A stretch of 6,451 bases of DNA from an uncultured Eubacteriales bacterium (GCA_900555795.1 USMP01000080.1:1-6451); one strand, 5' to 3'. Numbered from the stretch's first letter, positions 1 through 6,020 are shown. Translations and numbers: made by a program. The notes: generated from the letters alone by a model not told the origin.

Positions 1-176
1 ACAACATCTCCTACGACGACGCTGCCACCTACGACATGCTGGGCCGCAGCGAGACAGAGGGCGTGTTCCAGATGGAATCGGCGGGGATGACCGGCGTATG
101 CGTGGGCCTCAAGCCCCAGAACATTGAGGACATCACCGCCATCATCGCCCTCTACCGGCCGGGCCCCATGGAATCC
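1..176 (+). pseudogene. dnaE: DNA polymerase III alpha subunit (DnaE), internal fragment, broken at 3' side
   Basis: The frame with codons starting at position 3 reads NISYDDAATYDMLGRSETEG, then [34 protein letters not shown] and ES. This matches the conserved DnaE block that in E. coli reads RSETTAVFQLESRGM...FEDMIALVALFRPGPLQS. The block lies just after the third catalytic aspartate of the C-family polymerase palm, which would be off the left edge. DnaE is the replicative polymerase catalytic subunit, normally over 1,100 residues, so only about 58 residues are seen here. Similarity stops abruptly after the RPGPMES motif at 176; a DnaE would continue with a segment like IPRFI. Beyond that the frame reads non-DnaE sequence to a stop at 237-239. 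The open 5' edge means the gene may be intact upstream and simply joined to foreign sequence. It may be a truncated gene or one side of a chimeric join. Confidence 0.85.
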
Positions 177-181
177 AGGGC
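168..181. other. dnaE/cysK junction with 4-bp microhomology
   Basis: DnaE identity runs through ATGGAATCC (168-176), read M-E-S. CysK identity starts at ATCCAGGGC (173-181), read I-Q-G. The word ATCC at 173-176 fits both parents: typical DnaE continues RPGPM(D/E)S and typical CysK reads K-I-Q-G-I-G. There is no spacer, insertion sequence end or tRNA between the pieces. This is what end joining at a microhomology, or a chimeric read or contig join, would leave. The assignment of the shared bases is inferred from family consensus, not from an alignment to the parent genes. Confidence 0.7.
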
Positions 182-436
182 ATCGGCGCCAACTTTGTCC
201 CCGGCAACTATGACGGCGGCCTGGTGGACCGGATCATGACCGTGGACACCGGCGAGGCGCTGGAGCTGGCCCGGGCCATGGCCCGGCGGGAGGGAATCCT
301 GGTGGGCATCTCCTCCGGGGCGGCCCTGGCCGCTGCGGGGCGGCTGGCGGCGCTGGAGGAGAACCGGGGCCGGACTATTGTGGCCCTGCTGCCGGACACC
401 GGCGAGCGCTATCTCAGCACGGCCCTCTTTACCTGA
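173..436 (+). pseudogene. cysK: Cysteine synthase (O-acetylserine sulfhydrylase), C-terminal fragment lacking its N-terminal two thirds
   Basis: Codons starting at 173 give [20 protein letters not shown], a helical stretch, [15 protein letters not shown] and [16 protein letters not shown] before a TGA at 434-436. These are hallmarks of CysK: the IQGIGAGFIP segment, the SSGAA motif whose serine contacts the PLP pyridine nitrogen, and the [11 protein letters not shown] terminal motif. The enzyme makes cysteine from O-acetylserine and sulfide in the cytoplasm. Only about 87 of the usual 300-310 residues are present. The PLP lysine and the phosphate-binding glycine loop are missing, so this piece cannot be active. 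Its frame differs from the dnaE frame on its left, so no fusion protein results. An internal ATG at 224 opens the same frame but has no family support as a start. The fprA gene begins 44 bases after the stop, in the same direction, as expected for a cysK-fprA operon if the intact gene exists in the real genome. Confidence 0.88.
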
Positions 437-465
437 CTTTTTTGATTTGATATGGATACAGAAGA

Positions 466-471
466 AAGGAG
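466..471 (+). promoter_or_regulatory. Ribosome binding site of fprA
   Basis: AAGGAG lies 9 bases before the ATG at 481, inside the A-rich stretch GAAGAAAGGAGC. It fixes that ATG as the start. I saw no convincing sigma-A promoter in the 44 bases between the cysK stop and fprA, which agrees with read-through from cysK. Confidence 0.75.
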
Positions 472-480
472 CAATTTTTT

Positions 481-1653
481 ATGCAGCACAGCACGCACAT
501 TTCTGACGCCGTCCGCTATGTAGGCGTGGACGACACCACCATCGACCTCTTTGAGAGCCAGTACCCGGTACCCTACGGCGTGTCCTACAACTCCTATGTC
601 ATTTTGGACGAGAAGATCGCCGTTATGGACACAGTGGACCGCCGGGCCACAGAGCCGTGGCTGGAGAACCTGTCCGCCGCCCTGGCGGGCCGAACGCCGG
701 ACTATCTGGTGATCCAGCACCTGGAGCCGGACCACGCCGGCAGCATCGGCACCCTGGCGGAGCGCTATCCGGATATGGTGCTGGTGGGGAACGCCAAGAC
801 CTTTTCCATGCTGCCCAGGTTCTTCCCGGCGGACTACACCGGCCGTACGCTGACGGTGAAGGAGGGCGACACGCTTTCTCTGGGCCGCCACGCCCTCACC
901 TTTGTCATGGCCCCCATGGTCCACTGGCCGGAGGTTATGGTGAGTTATGAGTCCGCGGAGAAGATCCTGTTTTCCGCCGACGGCTTCGGCACCTTTGGGG
1001 CTCTCTCCTCCGGCGGAGACTGGGACCGGGAGGCCCGGCGCTACTATTTTAACATTGTGGGCAAGTACGGCGCCCAGGTGCAGGCCCTGCTGAAAAAGGC
1101 CGCCAGCCTGGACATTGCCGCCATCTGCCCCCTTCACGGCCCCGTGCTGCGGGAGAATCTGGGATACTATCTCGGCAAGTATGACCAGTGGAGCCGCTAC
1201 GAGCCGGAGGAGCCGGAGGGCGTGCTGGTGGCCTACGCCTCCATCCACGGCAATACGGCCCAGGCCGCCCGCCTGCTGGGGCGGCTGCTGGAGGAGAAGG
1301 GCTGTCCCCGGGTGACGGTGATGGATCTGGCCCGGATGGACCAGTCCCTGGCGGTGGAGGAGGCCTTCCGCTGCGGAAAGCTGGCGGCCCTGGCCTCCAC
1401 CTACGACGGCGGCCTCTTCCCACCCATGGACCACTTTATGGCCCACCTGCGTGACAAGACCTACCGCGGCCGCCGGGTGGCCCTGGTGGAGAACGGCTCC
1501 TGGGCCCCTGCCGCCGCCCGGGTGATGGGGGGCTATCTGGAGGCCATGCGGGATATAACCCTGTGTGGCGCGCCCCACACCATCCAGGGGGCGGTAAAGG
1601 ACGCGGACCGGGCGGCTCTGGAGCGGATCGCCGGGGAACTGCTGGGCCGCTGA
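481..1653 (+). CDS. fprA: FprA family A-type flavoprotein (flavodiiron protein, O2/NO reductase)
   Basis: This 390-residue cytoplasmic enzyme has the two-domain flavodiiron layout. Residues about 1-245 form the metallo-beta-lactamase-like diiron domain. The ligand set is visible: H80-x-E82-x-D84-H85 (HLEPDH), H148 (MVHWPE), D167 (SADGFG) and H219 (PLHGP). Residues about 247-388 form the flavodoxin domain, with the FMN phosphate loop YASIHGNTAQAA near 252-263 and the TYDGGLFPPM isoalloxazine loop at 307-316. Family members reduce O2 to water and/or NO to N2O, protecting strict anaerobes. The length is normal for the class without extra domains. There is no C-terminal rubredoxin or flavin reductase module, so an external rubredoxin or similar donor is expected; none is encoded here. 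The gene lies 44 bases after the cysK stop and 34 bases before a PucR-type regulator on the same strand, probably one operon. Whether O2 or NO is the main substrate cannot be read from the sequence. Confidence 0.96.
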   Translation: MQHSTHISDAVRYVGVDDTTIDLFESQYPVPYGVSYNSYVILDEKIAVMDTVDRRATEPWLENLSAALAGRTPDYLVIQHLEPDHAGSIGTLAERYPDMVLVGNAKTFSMLPRFFPADYTGRTLTVKEGDTLSLGRHALTFVMAPMVHWPEVMVSYESAEKILFSADGFGTFGALSSGGDWDREARRYYFNIVGKYGAQVQALLKKAASLDIAAICPLHGPVLRENLGYYLGKYDQWSRYEPEEPEGVLVAYASIHGNTAQAARLLGRLLEEKGCPRVTVMDLARMDQSLAVEEAFRCGKLAALASTYDGGLFPPMDHFMAHLRDKTYRGRRVALVENGSWAPAAARVMGGYLEAMRDITLCGAPHTIQGAVKDADRAALERIAGELLGR

Positions 1654-1672
1654 GAGGCGGCGACCCCGGGAT

Positions 1673-1681
1673 AGGAGGTGA
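1673..1681 (+). promoter_or_regulatory. Strong ribosome binding site that supports a TTG start
   Basis: AGGAGGTGA (1673-1681) is a full match to the anti-Shine-Dalgarno sequence. With its AGGAGG core ending at 1678 it sits 9 bases before the TTG at 1688. The first in-frame ATG (1724) has no comparable site in front of it, so the TTG is preferred. Confidence 0.8.
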
Positions 1682-1687
1682 GGTCTT

Positions 1688-3235
1688 TTGGCGGACCGGG
1701 GCGGCTGGGAACTGCTGCTGACCATGCAGGTAATCGCGGACGATTTGGAGGAGGACTACGACCTCACCTTTTCCGGCCGGGACCGGGATGGCCGGCGTCT
1801 GGCGGGGGTGCAGGTGTACTATGGCCAGCGCCCGCTGGACCCCTCGCTGGTCTACGTGGCCCGGGCCGGGGTGTTTGACCGCCATCCCGTGGCGGAGACG
1901 GACATATGCCAGGTGGCGGTGGGGCGGCTGCGCCGCTGGCCGGAGGAGACCGGACCGCTGCTGGAGGTGGAGGGGGATGTGCCCTGGGAGGCGGTATGCA
2001 ACCGGATTCAAAGGGTATTTACCCGGTGCCAGGCATGGTTCCAGCGGCTGTTCTACATTTTGGACAGCGGCGGCGGCATATACGAACTGTGTGTGGCGGC
2101 CATGGATTTTTTCCACAATTCCCTGTGCGTCCACGATGGGAATTTCAATATCTTGGCCATGCCCCAGCATGTGGCGGGTATGACGGGCCTGCTGGTGGAT
2201 GAGGACAGCGGCTGCGCGGCCATTCCCCTGGAGTCGATCCAGCGCTTTCGGATGAATCCGGCCTATACCGCCACGCTCTCCACCCGGGGGGCCCGGCTGT
2301 GGGAGCCGGATGGCAGCGTGCACCGGGTGCTGTACGTGAACATCTGGAACTCCGCCGGGCACTACTGCGGCCGCCTGCTTATCAACGAACTTGCCACCTC
2401 CCTCAAGCCCGGCAACTTCACTATGGCGGAATACTTCGCCGGCTTTTTGGCCATGGCCGCCGACCACAATCTCATCAAAAGTGGTACCGGCAGCACTTTT
2501 TCCCAGCTGCTGCGCCGGTATCTGGCGGGGGAGGGAGTGGATGAGGCGTACCTGCTGAACCGGCTGAAAATGGTGGGCTGGAGCAGGCATGACGGCTACC
2601 TCTGCTGCAAAACTCTGCTGCGGGAGTCAGAAAACGATGTGCTCTCCGTCCGGCGGGTGGGGGCTACCATCGACATGGTGCTGAAAAAGAGTTTCTCCTT
2701 CTCTCTGGACGGCTGCGTGTGTACGGTGTGCAACCTGACCCGCTCCGGCTGGGAGGAGGCGGAGTGCCGGGAGAAGCTGCGTGGGATCTGCTGGGCGGCG
2801 GAGATGGTCATGGGAGTCAGCACCGCCTTTTGGGACTTCACCCACTTAGGGACCTACTTCCGTCAGGCGGACAAGGCCATGGAACTGGGCCGCCGGCGAA
2901 ACCCAGCAGAGCGCTTTCGCCCCTTTTCCGACCACGTGCTGTACTACATTCTCTGCCACTTTACGGAGGAATTTGATGTGGAGGCCATCTGCTCGGGCGC
3001 GGTGCTTCGGCTGCGGGAGATGGACCGGACCCGGAACACAGCCTACGTGGAAACCCTGCGCCTCTATCTGGACTGTGGCTGCCAGCCCACTGCGGCGGCA
3101 GCGGCCCTGTACATCCACCGCAGCACCCTGGCCTACCGGCTGGAGAAGATCCGGGAGGCCACCGGGGTGAATCTGGAGGACGCGGACACCCGCCTGTATC
3201 TCCAGATATCCCTGCGGCTGCTGGCGTATCCATGA
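1688..3235 (+). CDS. PucR-type transcriptional regulator (C-terminal PucR/CdaR helix-turn-helix)
   Basis: This 515-residue cytoplasmic protein ends in a PucR C-terminal helix-turn-helix. Residues about 453-512 read YVETLRLYLDCGCQPTAAAA, then ALYIHRSTLAYRLEKI (473-488) and a terminal helix rich in L. The classic signature is a helix pair followed by HR-(S/N)-T-L-x-Y-R-L-x-(K/R)-I. Upstream, residues about 265-400 fit the divergent CdaR/GGDEF-like middle region. Residues about 115-260 look like a GAF-like sensor (LFYILDSGGGIYELCVAAMD, then a VHDGNFNILAM strand pair). Residues 1-100 are a small divergent N-terminal domain. PucR-family proteins usually activate nearby metabolic genes in response to a small ligand; the ligand here is unknown. 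It carries 18 cysteines, including C343-x-C345-x-x-C348. It follows fprA by 34 bases, so it may be co-transcribed with it and control it. The TTG start is chosen because of the strong ribosome binding site. Confidence 0.9.
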   Translation: MADRGGWELLLTMQVIADDLEEDYDLTFSGRDRDGRRLAGVQVYYGQRPLDPSLVYVARAGVFDRHPVAETDICQVAVGRLRRWPEETGPLLEVEGDVPWEAVCNRIQRVFTRCQAWFQRLFYILDSGGGIYELCVAAMDFFHNSLCVHDGNFNILAMPQHVAGMTGLLVDEDSGCAAIPLESIQRFRMNPAYTATLSTRGARLWEPDGSVHRVLYVNIWNSAGHYCGRLLINELATSLKPGNFTMAEYFAGFLAMAADHNLIKSGTGSTFSQLLRRYLAGEGVDEAYLLNRLKMVGWSRHDGYLCCKTLLRESENDVLSVRRVGATIDMVLKKSFSFSLDGCVCTVCNLTRSGWEEAECREKLRGICWAAEMVMGVSTAFWDFTHLGTYFRQADKAMELGRRRNPAERFRPFSDHVLYYILCHFTEEFDVEAICSGAVLRLREMDRTRNTAYVETLRLYLDCGCQPTAAAAALYIHRSTLAYRLEKIREATGVNLEDADTRLYLQISLRLLAYP

Positions 3236-3267
3236 CCCGTCGCCGGGATCACAGCGATTCTTTTTAG

Positions 3268-3288
3268 GGAAAGTGCACGGCTCTTTCC
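3268..3288 (+). other. Weak hairpin downstream of the PucR-type gene
   Basis: GGAAAG (3268-3273) and CTTTCC (3283-3288) can pair around a 9-base loop, followed by GCGTTTTGC. The stem is short and no T-run follows directly, so it is at best a poor terminator. Nothing better was found between the stop at 3235 and the promoter near 3334, so how this transcript ends is unclear. Confidence 0.25.
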
Positions 3289-3333
3289 GCGTTTTGCAGG
3301 AAAAGCAAATCTCCATCTTGGCGAAATGGCGGA

Positions 3334-3361
3334 TTTACCGCTGCTGAAAAATGCGTATAAT
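3334..3361 (+). promoter_or_regulatory. Sigma-A-type promoter of the arylamine N-acetyltransferase gene
   Basis: A perfect TATAAT at 3356-3361 has a fair -35 candidate, TTTACC (3334-3339), with 16 bases between them. Transcription would begin near 3368, leaving a leader of about 54 bases before the ATG at 3422. The leader contains GGCTGGCC twice (3372-3379 and 3395-3402). These words flank GC-rich arms that can also fold, GGC (3382-3384) against GCC (3392-3394) and GGCC against GGCC. They could be an operator or a leader hairpin; that is inference. Confidence 0.55.
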
Positions 3362-3421
3362 ACCAAATACAGGCTGGCCGCGGCGCATTTTGCCGGCTGG
3401 CCCCGAATATGAGGGATACAT

Positions 3422-4222
3422 ATGTACGAATTTGTTTACGACACCCTGACGGATGCCCAGCGGGATGCTTACCTGGATCGGATCGGCTGGGAGGGGAACT
3501 GCCCGCTGACGCGGGAGGCGCTGAACGAGTTGGTATACCTGCACCAGTGCCATGTCCCCTTTGAGAACATGGACCTCTACCAGGGGGCGCAGACCGTTCC
3601 GCTGGACGCCGCCTCTCTCTTTGACAAGGTGGTGACCCGGCGGCGGGGAGGGTTCTGCTTTGAACTGAACGGTAGCTTCCTTCTGCTGCTGCGCACCCTG
3701 GGATTTGACGCCTACGCCTGTGTGTGCCGGGTGGCTGCCACCCGGCTGGAACTGGGCAATCTGGCCCACCGGGCCGTGCTGGTGCGGCTGGATGGAAAGC
3801 TGTATCTCTGCGACGTAGGCCTGGGCGGCCCTATGGCGCCATTTGCCGTGGAGGTGTCGGAGCAGCGGCAGACTGTGCACGGCGAGACCTACTGGGTGGA
3901 GCCAACGGAGCAGGGCTGGTACCTCCAGCGCCGTCTCAACGAGCAGGGGGAGGTGGGCAACGTAATCATCTTCGCCCCGCTGCCCTTCCTGGCCAAGGAC
4001 TTTGAGCCTCTCTGCCAGGCCCTGACATCCTCGCCCACCGGCCATTTCCGCTCCCGCCTCATGGCAAACCTCCGCAGGCCGGATGGCTACCTGAATTTCG
4101 CGGGGACCACCCTCAAGGTGCGGGACGCCAGTGGCAGGCACGAGGAGGAATTTACGGAGGACCAGCTGCCCCGGATGCTGGAGGAGCGGTTTGGCCTGAC
4201 GTGGGAGATACCGAAGGAATAA
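3422..4222 (+). CDS. nat: Arylamine N-acetyltransferase
   Basis: This 266-residue cytoplasmic enzyme moves an acetyl group from acetyl-CoA to aromatic amines and hydrazines by a ping-pong mechanism through a cysteine. All three catalytic residues are visible: C79 in RRRGGFCFELNGSF (family motif RGGxCxExN), H116 in LAHRAVL and D131 in CDVGLGG. Family features also include the N-terminal VPFENMDL segment (residues 45-52) and the C-terminal half with the DGYLNF strand (221-226). The length matches bacterial NATs (about 255-285). The ATG at 3422 is preceded by GAGGG (3411-3415), 6 bases upstream, a modest ribosome binding site. The gene stands alone between its own promoter and terminator, so no partner pathway is indicated. 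In gut bacteria such enzymes can acetylate dietary or drug arylamines, but the native substrate cannot be read from the sequence. Confidence 0.96.
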   Translation: MYEFVYDTLTDAQRDAYLDRIGWEGNCPLTREALNELVYLHQCHVPFENMDLYQGAQTVPLDAASLFDKVVTRRRGGFCFELNGSFLLLLRTLGFDAYACVCRVAATRLELGNLAHRAVLVRLDGKLYLCDVGLGGPMAPFAVEVSEQRQTVHGETYWVEPTEQGWYLQRRLNEQGEVGNVIIFAPLPFLAKDFEPLCQALTSSPTGHFRSRLMANLRRPDGYLNFAGTTLKVRDASGRHEEEFTEDQLPRMLEERFGLTWEIPKE

Positions 4223-4225
4223 AAA

Positions 4226-4265
4226 GAGGGACACGCCGGGACTGGGAGTTTTGCGGAGTGCCCTC
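4226..4265. other. Hairpin right after nat; terminator-like when read on the minus strand
   Basis: GAGGG (4226-4230), a bulged A, and CAC (4232-4234) pair with GTGCCCTC (4258-4265) around a 23-base loop. It starts 4 bases after the nat stop. No T-run follows on the + strand. On the minus strand the stem would be followed by TTTTTATT (from AATAAAAA at 4218-4225), the form of a rho-independent terminator. No minus-strand gene is present to use it, so it may block antisense transcription or simply protect the 3' end of the nat mRNA. Confidence 0.45.
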
Positions 4266-4267
4266 GC

Positions 4268-4308
4268 AATCGGGCGGACTGCGCCTTCATGGCCAGCCGC
4301 CCGATTTT
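4268..4308 (+). terminator. Rho-independent terminator of nat
   Basis: AATCGGGCGG (4268-4277) pairs perfectly with CCGCCCGATT (4297-4306). The stem extends through CTG/CAG (4279-4281/4294-4296) and GCC/GGC (4283-4285/4291-4293), with two single-base bulges and a 5-base loop TTCAT. TTTT (4305-4308) follows, overlapping the end of the stem. The T-run is short but the stem is long. Confidence 0.8.
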
Positions 4309-4356
4309 ATACCCGCCTCCAGGGCGTCTGCGCAAAAAATGGTATGAAAGCCCCGC

Positions 4357-4387
4357 CTGACACCGGAGTGGCAGGGGCATATTTGAT
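4357..4387 (+). promoter_or_regulatory. Possible promoter of the MFS transporter gene
   Basis: CTGACA (4357-4362) matches five of six -35 bases. The -10 element is ambiguous: CATATT (4378-4383) at a 15-base gap or TTTGAT (4382-4387) at a 19-base gap. A promoter is needed here because the gene follows a terminator, but the exact boxes are uncertain. Confidence 0.35.
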
Positions 4388-4409
4388 AGAAAAGGTTGTG
4401 TAGCAGTCT

Positions 4410-5660
4410 ATGAAGTCCCATGTCCCCGTCCCCGTGCCCAACAAGGTCTGGAACGCCACGTTCATCAGCGTTCTCATCGCCAATATGGCCACCAATCTGG
4501 GCCAATTTATGATGAACACCCTGATTCCCAAGTATGCCAACGCCATGGGTGCCAGCGCCACCATGGTGGGCTTCGTCTCCAGCAGCTTCGCTGTGACGGC
4601 GCTGCTTCTGAAGGTGTTTGCAGCCCCTATGATCGATACCTTCAACAAGAAGTACCTGACCTTCGGCTCCGTCCTGGTGATCATGACCGCCTTTTTGGGC
4701 TACAGTGTCTCCACCAATGTGACCATGATGATCTGCTTCCGGCTGCTCCACGGCGCGGGCATGGCTTTTTCCACCATCAGCTTTCTGGCCATCGCCGGCT
4801 CCGCCCTGCCGCCGGACAAGATTGGCACCGGCATCGGCTACTTCTCCCTGGGACAGGCCGCCATACAGGCTATCGCGCCGACAGTGGGTCTGGAACTGGC
4901 GGGGGCCATCGGGTATAACCGGGCCTTTCTGGTGGGGGGCGCCATCATGGCCGCCTCCTCACTGCTGGTGCTGAACATCCGGGGCCAGAAGTCCTCCGGC
5001 CGCAAGCTGCGGATCTCCCTGAAAAGCGTGGTGGCGGTGGAATCCCTGCCGGCGGCCATCCTGCTGTTTTCCTTGGCGATGGCCTACTGCACCATCTCCT
5101 CCTTCCTGGTGATCTACGCCGATACCCGGCAGGTGGAGAACATCGGCCTCTTCTTCACGGTCAATCCCATAACCCTTCTGGCCAGCAGACCCCTGGTGGG
5201 GCGGCTCATGGACAAGTACGGGTTCCGGGCGGTGGTTTTACCGGCTCTGTGCTGCTTCGCTCTGGCCATGTTTGTCATCAGCATGGCCACGGAACTGTGG
5301 ATGTTCCTGGTGGCGGCCTTTATCTCCGCCTTCGGATACGGGGCCTGCCAGCCCGCCATGCAGGCGCTGGCTATCAAGTCGGTGCCGGAATCCCGGCGGG
5401 GCTCCGCCTCCGCCACCAACTACTTTGGTACGGATCTGGGCTACCTGTCCGGGCCCTCCGTGGCCGGGTCCATTGTGGACAGCATCAACCGGGGAAAGGC
5501 CAGTCCGGCGGGCTACAGCGCCATGTACCGGTGTATGATGATCCCCATCGGCATCGCCGCGGGGCTGTTGCTGACGGTGCTGCGCAAACCCATTGCACGC
5601 ATCGAGCAGGGCGCGGCTGAGCGGGATAAGGAGCGGGCGGCGGCGCCGGCGGAGCGATAA
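4410..5660 (+). CDS. Major facilitator superfamily (MFS) transporter, 12 predicted helices
   Basis: This 416-residue inner-membrane protein has the two-fold MFS pattern. The first half holds helices near residues 15-38, 50-74, 83-105, 107-130, 141-165 and 170-190. A polar loop follows at 191-207 (RGQKSSGRKLRISLK). The second half holds helices near 212-237, 245-262, 274-291, 297-322, 340-358 and 373-391. MFS loop motif A appears as DTFNKKYLT (76-84) and, better, as GRLMDKYGFR (264-273). RLLHGAGMAF (111-120) is the helix-4 R-x-x-x-G-x-G motif. The tail after 392 is hydrophilic and charged. Such proton-coupled carriers export drugs or sugars or import small metabolites; the substrate cannot be told. 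An in-frame TAG at 4401-4403 makes ATG 4410 the earliest ATG. Its ribosome binding site is weak (AAAAGG near 4390-4395, 14 bases away). The gene is flanked by terminators and looks monocistronic. Confidence 0.93.
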   Translation: MKSHVPVPVPNKVWNATFISVLIANMATNLGQFMMNTLIPKYANAMGASATMVGFVSSSFAVTALLLKVFAAPMIDTFNKKYLTFGSVLVIMTAFLGYSVSTNVTMMICFRLLHGAGMAFSTISFLAIAGSALPPDKIGTGIGYFSLGQAAIQAIAPTVGLELAGAIGYNRAFLVGGAIMAASSLLVLNIRGQKSSGRKLRISLKSVVAVESLPAAILLFSLAMAYCTISSFLVIYADTRQVENIGLFFTVNPITLLASRPLVGRLMDKYGFRAVVLPALCCFALAMFVISMATELWMFLVAAFISAFGYGACQPAMQALAIKSVPESRRGSASATNYFGTDLGYLSGPSVAGSIVDSINRGKASPAGYSAMYRCMMIPIGIAAGLLLTVLRKPIARIEQGAAERDKERAAAPAER

Positions 5661-5715
5661 ATCAGATAAAAGCCAGCGGGGACGGCGGGAGTTCTGCCGC
5701 CCCTGCCGGGTGGGA

Positions 5716-5752
5716 GCCGTACCGGAAGCAGACGCTTCCGGTACGGCTTTTT
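5716..5752 (+). terminator. Strong rho-independent terminator of the MFS gene
   Basis: GCCGTACCGGAAGC (5716-5729) pairs perfectly over 14 bp with GCTTCCGGTACGGC (5734-5747) around the loop AGAC. TTTTT (5748-5752) follows directly. It sits 55 bases after the stop of the transporter gene and separates it from the DUF1538 gene. Confidence 0.95.
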
Positions 5753-5769
5753 GCCGCGTGGGGGGCCTG

Positions 5770-5886
5770 GGGAGCGTTCTGTGCCCCGGGGACTCTTTTA
5801 CGCGCACAGAGAGGGGCCAGGGGGGCTGCCCCTGCTTCAGGCGCCAGCCTCTCTGCATATCCCATAAATTGCGGGGGAACGCTCCC
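5770..5886. repeat. 117-base palindromic intergenic element with 10-bp terminal inverted repeats
   Basis: GGGAGCGTTC (5770-5779) is the exact reverse complement of GAACGCTCCC (5877-5886). After a 4-base bulge the stem continues as CCCC/GGGG (5784-5787/5873-5876). Nested inside is CAGAGAGG/CCTCTCTG (5807-5814/5848-5855), extended by GGC/GCC (5815-5817/5843-5845). Inside that is CAGGGG/CCCCTG (5818-5823/5829-5834) with a 5-base loop. An alternative arm, TCTGTGC/GCACAGA (5778-5784/5804-5810), competes with parts of these. No protein frame with family character lies here, and the element comes after a strong terminator. It could be a MITE- or REP-like dispersed repeat, or a small structured RNA. 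I saw no target-site duplication and no second copy in this window. The pairing is certain; the class is inference. Confidence 0.65.
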
Positions 5887-6020
5887 TCTGTCATAATTGG
5901 AAAATGCTGGATATTAAAATCCTGTTAAAGTCAAAGAAATGTGCTGGATTCCACCAGGTTTATCCGATATAATAAAAATATGAAATGTTGGAAGAGGGGT
6001 ATTGGAAAGGAGAAAAAATT
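5887..6020 (+). promoter_or_regulatory. AT-rich promoter region of the DUF1538 gene
   Basis: The sequence turns from GC-rich to AT-rich just after the palindromic element. A perfect TATAAT lies at 5968-5973. The -35 is poor; the best guess is TGGATT (5945-5950) with a 17-base gap, so an activator may be needed. AAAGGAG (6006-6012) is the ribosome binding site, 8 bases before TTG 6021. An in-frame ATG at 5985 would add 12 residues but has no Shine-Dalgarno site. Confidence 0.5.

Noticed and set aside
177..239. Continuation of the dnaE frame past the junction to the stop at 237-239
   Set aside because: After the RPGPMES motif the residues ([17 protein letters not shown]...) are not DnaE; they are the cysK piece read in the wrong frame.
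437..452. T-rich stretch after cysK as a terminator
   Set aside because: No stable stem lies directly before the T-run, so it is not a rho-independent terminator.
409..1725. Long open frame (438 codons) on the minus strand across fprA
   Set aside because: Its translation is low-complexity, rich in G, H, Q, V and R, with no family motifs. It mirrors fprA, whose ligand motifs are complete, and arises from GC-rich codon usage.
1436..2590. Long open frame (384 codons) on the minus strand across fprA and the PucR-type gene
   Set aside because: It spans the boundary of two well-supported genes, is rich in P, G, R and H, and has no recognisable domain or ribosome binding site.
3236..3265. CCCG/CGGG followed by TTCTTTTT as a terminator of the PucR-type gene
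   Set aside because: The stem is only four base pairs and lies over 10 bases before the T-run. The alternative TCGC/GCGA pairing is also only four bp with a 10-base loop.
3335..4234. Open frame of 299 codons on the minus strand over nat
   Set aside because: The + strand frame encodes an intact NAT with its catalytic triad, and the minus frame has no domain character. The nearby minus-facing hairpin at 4226-4265 lies at its start, not its end, so it does not support the frame.
5593..5928. Open frame of 111 codons on the + strand over the end of the MFS gene and the intergenic region
   Set aside because: It overlaps the transporter's 3' end, runs through a 14-bp terminator and the palindromic element, and shows no protein family features.
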